Shown here piece after piece: positions 59,026-64,000 of a stretch of 64,000 nt of DNA (its first letter is position 1; every line of letters starts with the position of its first letter). The notes under the pieces were generated by a model. That model saw only the letters and a program-made list of their open reading frames with translations. It made no database searches and was not told the DNA's origin. The stretch spans positions 310,001-374,000 of the forward strand of contig JADJXM010000005.1 in the NCBI GenBank assembly GCA_016715865.1, in the 5' to 3' direction. Both the position numbers and the translations under genes were made by a program. Origin of the DNA: Acidobacteriota bacterium (GTDB lineage: Bacteria; Acidobacteriota; Blastocatellia; RBC074).

Positions 59026-59850
59026 ATGAGTGCAGCTACAACTTTCATTCCTGAACAGGAAAGTTTGAAGGCCAGATTAAAGGCCACCTGGATGTCGGGC
59101 GACTATGACAAGATCGCCCGAATCATAGAGACGGGCGGAGCGGAATTCATCGCGCGCCTTGAGCTCAAACCCGGAATTCGTCTGCTCGACATAGCTTGCG
59201 GCACGGGGAATCTGTCGTTTCCGGCGGCGCGCGCGGGTGCAGTCGTGACAGGAGTGGATATTGCGACGAACCTGCTCGCAACCGCGCGCGCACGGGCGCA
59301 AGCCGAAGGGATCAAGATCTGGTTTGACGAAGGTGACGCCGAAGCCCTGCCATACGCCGATGCGTCTTTTGATGAAATCGTAACGATGTTCGGCGCGATG
59401 TTCGCATCGCAACCTCAGCTCGTCGCAGCGGAAATGGCGCGTGTCTGTCGGCCCGGCGGGCGCGTTGCAATGGCGAACTGGACGCCGGAGGGCTTCATCG
59501 GACAGCTTTTCAAAACCATCAGCCGGCACGTTATGCCGCCGGCGATGCCCTCGCCGTTGTTGTGGGGCGATGAAGCGACGGTGCGCGAACGCCTGAGCGA
59601 CGGCTTTACCAACCTGCAACTCATGAGGCGCGAGCTCACCATGGCCTTTCCGATGACGCCGCCGGCCGCGGTCGAGTTTTTCCGTGCATGGTACGGCCCT
59701 ACGCAGCGTGCTTTTGCAACGCTGGACGAAGCGGGTCAGGCCGCATTACGAAGCGACCTCGAGCAGCTTTGGACTGACAATAACCTCGCCACGGACGGTA
59801 CGACTATCATAACTTCCGAATATTTGGAAGTTCGTGCGACTCGTACCTGA
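59026..59850 (+). CDS. class I SAM-dependent methyltransferase
   Basis: The 274-aa protein starts at 59026 with GAAGGAGAGAG upstream. Motif I is LLDIACGTGNLSFPAA (GxGxG-type), then GVDIATNLL and DEGDAEALPYADASFDEIVTMFGAMFA, which fit the Methyltransf_11 type, with no membrane segment. The substrate is unknown. A terminator follows at 59893-59935. Confidence 0.87.
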   Translation: MSAATTFIPEQESLKARLKATWMSGDYDKIARIIETGGAEFIARLELKPGIRLLDIACGTGNLSFPAARAGAVVTGVDIATNLLATARARAQAEGIKIWFDEGDAEALPYADASFDEIVTMFGAMFASQPQLVAAEMARVCRPGGRVAMANWTPEGFIGQLFKTISRHVMPPAMPSPLLWGDEATVRERLSDGFTNLQLMRRELTMAFPMTPPAAVEFFRAWYGPTQRAFATLDEAGQAALRSDLEQLWTDNNLATDGTTIITSEYLEVRATRT

Positions 59851-59892
59851 GCGATCGTCGCCATTGGCTGGAACCCCGAATCATTCGACTCT

Positions 59893-59935
59893 CGATGCAC
59901 GCCGAACATCTGTCTTCGGCGTGCATCGCGTTTTT
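59893..59935 (+). terminator. rho-independent terminator
   Basis: The arms 59893-59906 and 59915-59928 form a perfect 14-bp GC-rich stem with an 8-nt loop, followed by cgttttt. It lies 42 bp after the methyltransferase stop. Confidence 0.88.
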
Positions 59936-60131
59936 CATCCATACCAGGCTTCATTCATAGAAATCAGCTGGACGGATAGGTGACGCGCGATTACACTGGC
60001 ATCCAAGGTCAGGGTGTCAGGACAGCAATTATTGTGGAATCATCTGGAAACTCGAAACTTCTCCAGAGGCTGAGCGGTAACTTTAATTCACATCACATTG
60101 CGGACCCGTTATTCGGAAAGGATCACACCGT

Positions 60132-61466
60132 ATGTCTAAACTCAAAGACTCGCGTCGAGATTTTATCAAACGAGCATCCGCGGGCGCGGTCGGAAGCACG
60201 ATCGTTTGGGATGCCGCCAGCTATGCCAGGGTCTTGGGCGCCAATGATCGCGTCGGCGTCGGCATCGTCGGCTTTTCCGAACGCTCGCAGGAGGCCCTGA
60301 TCCCGGCACTGAGGGCGAACGCCGCCGCCCGGAACTTCGAGATCGTCGCCGTCTCCGACATCTGGCGGCTGCATCGTGAAGAGGGCGCTGCCTTCATCAG
60401 CAACCTGACCGGCAGGACTGTTGCTCAGGCGCGCAACAATGATGAGTTATATGAAATGAAGGATGTGCAGGCCGTTGTCATCGGCACCGCCGATCATCAG
60501 CATGCGCTGCACGGTATCGAGGCTCTGCGCGCCGGCCGCGACGCCTACATCGAGAAGCCTCTCGCAAACACCATGGCTGATGCCCGCGCTGTGCTGAAAG
60601 TCGCTAAAGAGACCGGTCGTATCGTGCAGATCGGCACACAACGGCGCAGCGGCGAAAAAGCGATCAAAGCCAGAGAATTCATTCAATCGGGCGAGTTCGG
60701 CGAGCTTACTCAGGTGCAGTTTATGACGAACGCGAATCAGCCGATGCGCTGGCGCCGCCCGAAGCTGGTCGCGGCCCTGCGCAGGGAGGAGACCGATTGG
60801 AACCGTTTTCTGATGGGTCGCACGAAGGATGAATGGGACGCCCACAAGTACATCGAATTCCGTTTGTACTGGCCATATTCTTCAGGGATTCCCTGCCAGT
60901 GGATGGTTCATCAACTCGACGCGCTGCATTTCGTTACTGGATTCACGCGTCCGCGCAGCGTTGTAGCGCAGGGAGGTATTTACAGTTGGCGCGATGGGCG
61001 GAATAATCCAGATACAGTGACTGCGGTCTTCGATTACGGCCCGCTGGATGATCCTGCGAAAGGGTTCCAGGTCATCTTTCAGAGCCGGATGAACAACGCT
61101 GCTGGCGGCAGCGCGGATATCTATCATTCGATCAATGGCGTCTTCAATGCGACCACTGGCAAAGTGTCTCCCGAAGGCGGGTTGACCGAACGCTACGCCA
61201 AGGGAATGAAGCCCACTTCGCTTTCACCCGGCTCAGTGTTTGATGAGGCAAAATTGAGGGGGAGTGGCGAACTCGACATGCTAACGCATATGCGGAACTG
61301 GATGGAATGTATTCGCAGCCGCAAACAGCCTGTCGCGGATATTCAGGCAGGCTATCAGCATTCGGTCGCGCTCTGCATGACGATTGCGGCGATGCGCAGC
61401 GGCAGTCGCGCGACCTTCGACGAAGCGAAACAGGAAGTAATATTGGCAAAGGAGAGAATGTTATGA
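60132..61466 (+). CDS. Tat-exported Gfo/Idh/MocA family oxidoreductase
   Basis: The 444-aa protein has a Tat signal (DSRRDFIKRASAGAVGSTIV, residues about 6-25), a Rossmann fold beginning GVGIVGFSER (the glycine-rich loop GFSERS replaces the usual GxGxxG), the YIEKPLANTM motif and a substrate domain with QWMVHQLDALHF. AAAGGA lies about 11 bp upstream. Its stop overlaps the next Gfo/Idh start by 4 bp, so the two likely act together on related sugar intermediates. The altered glycine loop is a departure from the family. Confidence 0.88.
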   Translation: MSKLKDSRRDFIKRASAGAVGSTIVWDAASYARVLGANDRVGVGIVGFSERSQEALIPALRANAAARNFEIVAVSDIWRLHREEGAAFISNLTGRTVAQARNNDELYEMKDVQAVVIGTADHQHALHGIEALRAGRDAYIEKPLANTMADARAVLKVAKETGRIVQIGTQRRSGEKAIKAREFIQSGEFGELTQVQFMTNANQPMRWRRPKLVAALRREETDWNRFLMGRTKDEWDAHKYIEFRLYWPYSSGIPCQWMVHQLDALHFVTGFTRPRSVVAQGGIYSWRDGRNNPDTVTAVFDYGPLDDPAKGFQVIFQSRMNNAAGGSADIYHSINGVFNATTGKVSPEGGLTERYAKGMKPTSLSPGSVFDEAKLRGSGELDMLTHMRNWMECIRSRKQPVADIQAGYQHSVALCMTIAAMRSGSRATFDEAKQEVILAKERML

Positions 61467-62812
61467 AATCAATCAGTCGTCGTCAGTTCGTCAAGCAAAG
61501 CGGGTCCGCCGGTTTGATGGCCGGTTCGCTCATTAATCCCGCATGGTCCGCCTTGGCGCAATCGAGTCCGAATGAGACTGTGAACGTCGCGGTGATGGGA
61601 ATTCGTTCACGCGGAGGGGCTCTGGCCGAAGGCTTCGCCAAACTGCCCAATGTCAATGTTGCAACGATCTGCGACATTGACGAAAACCTTCTTCCGAAGG
61701 CCGTAGCGGACGTCGAAAAAGTTTGCGGCAAAACCGCGAAGACCGAAACCGACATCCGCCGCGTATTGGACAACAAGGAGATCGACGCCGTCGTTATCGC
61801 CGCGCCCAATCACTGGCATGCGCTGGCGACGATCTGGGCGTGTCAGGCAGGCAAGGATGTCTATGTCGAAAAACCCATCTCCTGGAGCATAACCGAAGGC
61901 CGCCGGATGATCGAAGCCTCGCGCAAATATGACCGCATCGTTCAGGTTGGAACGCAGAATCGCAGCCGCCCTTTGATTCAATCAGCGGTTGATTACCTGC
62001 ACGCCGGAAAGCTCGGGAAAATATACATGATCAGATGTCTTGTTTTGCGGCCTCGCGACAGCATCGGACACAAGCCGAACGGAGTGGTTCCGAAAGGCGT
62101 GCATTATGACCTCTGGACAGGCCCCGCCGCGATGCGGCCGTTCAACGAAAACCGATTCCATTACAACTGGCACTGGTTTTGGGAGACCGGCAACGGCGAG
62201 ACCGGCAACAACGGCCCGCATTACACCGATATTGCCCGCTGGATTTTGAAGAAGTACGAACATCCAGTCCGGGTGCAGAGCATCGGAGCCGTGGATGTTC
62301 ACGATACGGATCAGGAGACGCCGACCACCCAGACTTCCACGCTCGAATACAGCGACAAAACCCGTGTGCAGATCGAAGTGCGCAACTGGTACACGAACAG
62401 CGAAGACGGCTTGCGCATGGGCCTGCTGGTTTACGGTTCGGAAGGCTGGATGCGGTTGGGAACGGATGACTGGGCGACATTCTTCGGGCGCAAGGATGAA
62501 CCCGGCCCGAAGATGAGCGAGCAGGAAGCGAACGCCAAAGTCGAGGCTTTCAATGCACGCGGCACGGGTGAGTCCCAGCATCTCGCCAACTTCATCGACT
62601 GCATACGGTCGCGCAAACGTCAGGAACTGAAGGCGGAGCTTCTGGAAGGCCACTATTCAACAGCGTTGTGCCACCTCAGTAACGTCGCCTATCGAACCGG
62701 GCGGCAGGTGATTTTCGATTCGACCAAAGAGACTTTCACCGGAGACGCCGAGGCCAATAGCTTTCTGACACGGAAATATCGCCATCCCTTCGTTGTCCCG
62801 GATAAGGTATAG
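61463..62812 (+). CDS. Tat-exported Gfo/Idh/MocA family oxidoreductase
   Basis: The 449-aa protein starts at 61463 (ATGA overlap with the preceding gene) and carries a Tat motif (SRRQFVKQSGSAGLMAGSL). The Rossmann motif is GIRSRG, and the catalytic region contains VYVEKPISWSITEGRR with WTGPAAMRPFNENRFHYNWHWFWETGNGETGNNG, a segment recurrent in the exported Gfo/Idh subgroup. A frame open upstream to 61307 lies within the preceding gene and is not used. It is followed 13 bp later by a dioxygenase-like gene. Confidence 0.9.
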   Translation: MKSISRRQFVKQSGSAGLMAGSLINPAWSALAQSSPNETVNVAVMGIRSRGGALAEGFAKLPNVNVATICDIDENLLPKAVADVEKVCGKTAKTETDIRRVLDNKEIDAVVIAAPNHWHALATIWACQAGKDVYVEKPISWSITEGRRMIEASRKYDRIVQVGTQNRSRPLIQSAVDYLHAGKLGKIYMIRCLVLRPRDSIGHKPNGVVPKGVHYDLWTGPAAMRPFNENRFHYNWHWFWETGNGETGNNGPHYTDIARWILKKYEHPVRVQSIGAVDVHDTDQETPTTQTSTLEYSDKTRVQIEVRNWYTNSEDGLRMGLLVYGSEGWMRLGTDDWATFFGRKDEPGPKMSEQEANAKVEAFNARGTGESQHLANFIDCIRSRKRQELKAELLEGHYSTALCHLSNVAYRTGRQVIFDSTKETFTGDAEANSFLTRKYRHPFVVPDKV

Positions 62813-62825
62813 CGTGGAGGGAGTC

Positions 62826-63521
62826 ATGACAGACGAAGAGAGAATCATCCAGAACACTGAAGAAGACCAGGCCTGGGCGGATCTGCTTTCACCGCCGCGC
62901 CGCCAGTTCATAATCGGCGCCGGGCTGACAGCGGCGGGGCTTACCGCCGGAAGCATCGAAGTCGCAAGCCAGGATATCGTCACGCCAGGCAATTCGAGCT
63001 TCAAGCCCATTGTGCCGCCGCCGGATGTGGGCAAAAGTCCATGGGGCTATGAAACATACAAAGAACCAGCCTCACGACCGCTGAGCCTGCGTCCGGGTGA
63101 AGAGCGTGACCTGCCAAAACAGCCGCGTCCTTACACCGATATCAAGAGCTACCACGCGCACTTCTATTTTGACGAAGACACCCACGAAAAAGCTGCGCTG
63201 GTGCGAAAGTGGTCGATCGAACGGTTCCCGGTCGAGTTGGGAAACTGGAATCTGGAACCACGCGGACCGCACGTGACGCCATCGTTCTATTTCGGTTTTA
63301 CCAACGACTTGCTGCCGATCATAGTCCCGTGGCTGCAACTCAACAGCCTGGGTCTGACCATCCTCTTGCATCCGAACACGGACAACCCGCGCGCCGATCA
63401 CTTGTATTACACGCTGTGGGTGAACCGCTCGCAACCGGTGAATGCCTACAGCATGCCGAAGCAAGCCAGCGTCGAGAAGATTTTCCCGAACATCAAGCCG
63501 ACGGTGAAACTCGAGACATGA
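62826..63521 (+). CDS. Tat-exported DOPA 4,5-dioxygenase-like protein
   Basis: The 231-aa protein starts at 62826 with GGAGGGAGTC directly upstream. It has a Tat-like motif (PPRRQFIIGAGLTAAGLTAG) at about residues 23-43, then the DOPA-dioxygenase domain (about 105-215) with YHAHFYF, HVTPSFYFGF and LLHPNTDNPRADH, which hold the conserved histidines. Related proteins open catechol rings by extradiol cleavage with iron. Export of such an enzyme is uncommon. It is the third gene of an operon with two Gfo/Idh oxidoreductases. Activity on an aromatic such as a lignin- or hydroxycinnamate-derived catechol is plausible but not shown. Confidence 0.78.
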   Translation: MTDEERIIQNTEEDQAWADLLSPPRRQFIIGAGLTAAGLTAGSIEVASQDIVTPGNSSFKPIVPPPDVGKSPWGYETYKEPASRPLSLRPGEERDLPKQPRPYTDIKSYHAHFYFDEDTHEKAALVRKWSIERFPVELGNWNLEPRGPHVTPSFYFGFTNDLLPIIVPWLQLNSLGLTILLHPNTDNPRADHLYYTLWVNRSQPVNAYSMPKQASVEKIFPNIKPTVKLET

Positions 63522-63577
63522 ATCGCGCCATGATGGACGAATTCCGTGCACGTCGCGCGCGCCGCCGAACTGGTTGG

Positions 63578-64000
63578 CTACTTGCTGAATAGTCTCGGCG
63601 CGAACTCTGCGAGCGAGCGCCGCCAGGTCTGCCATTCGTGGTCTGTGCCGGGCGACTCGTAATAGATGTGTTTGATGCCTGCTTTCTCAAGCGTTTGATG
63701 AAAGGCATTGACGCTCTGATACATTCGCTCCGGTTCTTTCGTGCCGATCCCGATCCACACCAGGCGCACTTTCTTATTGAAGACCGCTGCGTCGCTCAAG
63801 ACCCCGCCAAACGCGGTTTTGAGGTCAAGCGGCGAGGTACCCATACCGCCGCCCGCGCCACTGAATCCGCCAATGTAGGAAAAGAGGTCGAGATTCTTGA
63901 GCGTGATCTGGAACGTCTGCATTCCGCCCATCGAAAGCCCCGCCATCGCGCGGTGATCGCGGTCAGGAATCGTTCGGTAGGTCTTGTCGATGAATGGAAT
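63578..64000 (-). CDS. putative esterase (esterase D / feruloyl-esterase-like), C-terminal part, cut by window edge
   Basis: The frame is open from the right edge to the stop at 63578. The visible 140 residues hold the nucleophile elbow GLSMGGMQTF, IGIGTKEP (acid region) and GTDHEWQTWRR (His), as in exported enterochelin-esterase-like and feruloyl-esterase proteins. An internal ATG at 63946 is not the real start, since the open frame continues upstream with FIDKTYRTIPDRDHRAM. It converges on the DOPA-dioxygenase-like gene with a 56-bp gap. Confidence 0.85.
   Translation of the reverse strand: MPFIDKTYRTIPDRDHRAMAGLSMGGMQTFQITLKNLDLFSYIGGFSGAGGGMGTSPLDLKTAFGGVLSDAAVFNKKVRLVWIGIGTKEPERMYQSVNAFHQTLEKAGIKHIYYESPGTDHEWQTWRRSLAEFAPRLFSK

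Overview
The window looks like a chromosomal segment of an Acidobacteriota bacterium (class not determinable, Blastocatellia- or Vicinamibacteria-like). The assignment rests on gene content: an Oar-like TonB-dependent receptor with an N-terminal carboxypeptidase-regulatory domain and no SusD, a CRTAC1/ASPIC-UnbV protein paired with a secreted TPR protein, an ECF sigma factor overlapping a Ser/Thr kinase-TPR gene, many Tat-exported Gfo/Idh/MocA oxidoreductases, and large secreted glycoside hydrolases and esterases. No rRNA, tRNA, CRISPR array, transposase, integrase or phage gene was seen.

Layout. Positions 1-5827 (-) hold about the first 1940 codons of a cyclic beta-1,2-glucan synthase (ndvB-like), cut by the left edge. 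Divergent from it are a secreted GH42 beta-galactosidase and a Tat-exported Gfo/Idh protein. A long hairpin separates these from a two-gene (-) operon, a DnaQ-fold exonuclease and a cNMP/CBS/DUF294 protein. A GNAT acetyltransferase (+) and a 203-bp inverted-repeat element follow.

Positions 13609-44420 (-) are the centre of the window. Seventeen same-strand genes have gaps of 76 bp or less, several overlapping by 1-8 bp. In transcription order they encode an M20 peptidase, GH20, an APC permease, an alpha/beta-hydrolase, a 1380-aa GH42-like protein, DUF5107-TPR, a tandem alpha/beta-hydrolase, a probable (alpha/alpha)6 protein, an esterase, an amidohydrolase, a Tat-lipoprotein Gfo/Idh, a second tandem alpha/beta-hydrolase, DUF6807, a PL10-DUF1593 fusion, ApbE, DoxX and a Tat Gfo/Idh. 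A consensus sigma-70 promoter (TTGACA, 16 bp, TATAAT) lies just upstream of the first gene. A ROK-family regulator is transcribed divergently, followed by the TonB receptor and the TPR and CRTAC1 genes. I read 13.6-53 kb as a polysaccharide (or glycoconjugate) utilisation locus: outer-membrane import, periplasmic deacylation and hydrolysis, and oxidoreductases that may act on sugars in the periplasm. The substrate is not settled. PL10 and the beta-galactosidase-like protein point to pectic polymers, while GH20, M20 and the permease point to an amino-sugar or peptide-linked material.

Positions 52959-64000 hold separate units: a Baeyer-Villiger-type monooxygenase (-), an ECF sigma factor/Ser-Thr kinase pair (+), a DUF3455 secreted protein, a SAM methyltransferase, an operon of two Tat Gfo/Idh oxidoreductases with a Tat-exported DOPA-4,5-dioxygenase-like protein, and the 3' part of an esterase (-) cut by the right edge.

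Family names come from motif recognition by eye. No database search was run, and substrate statements are inference.
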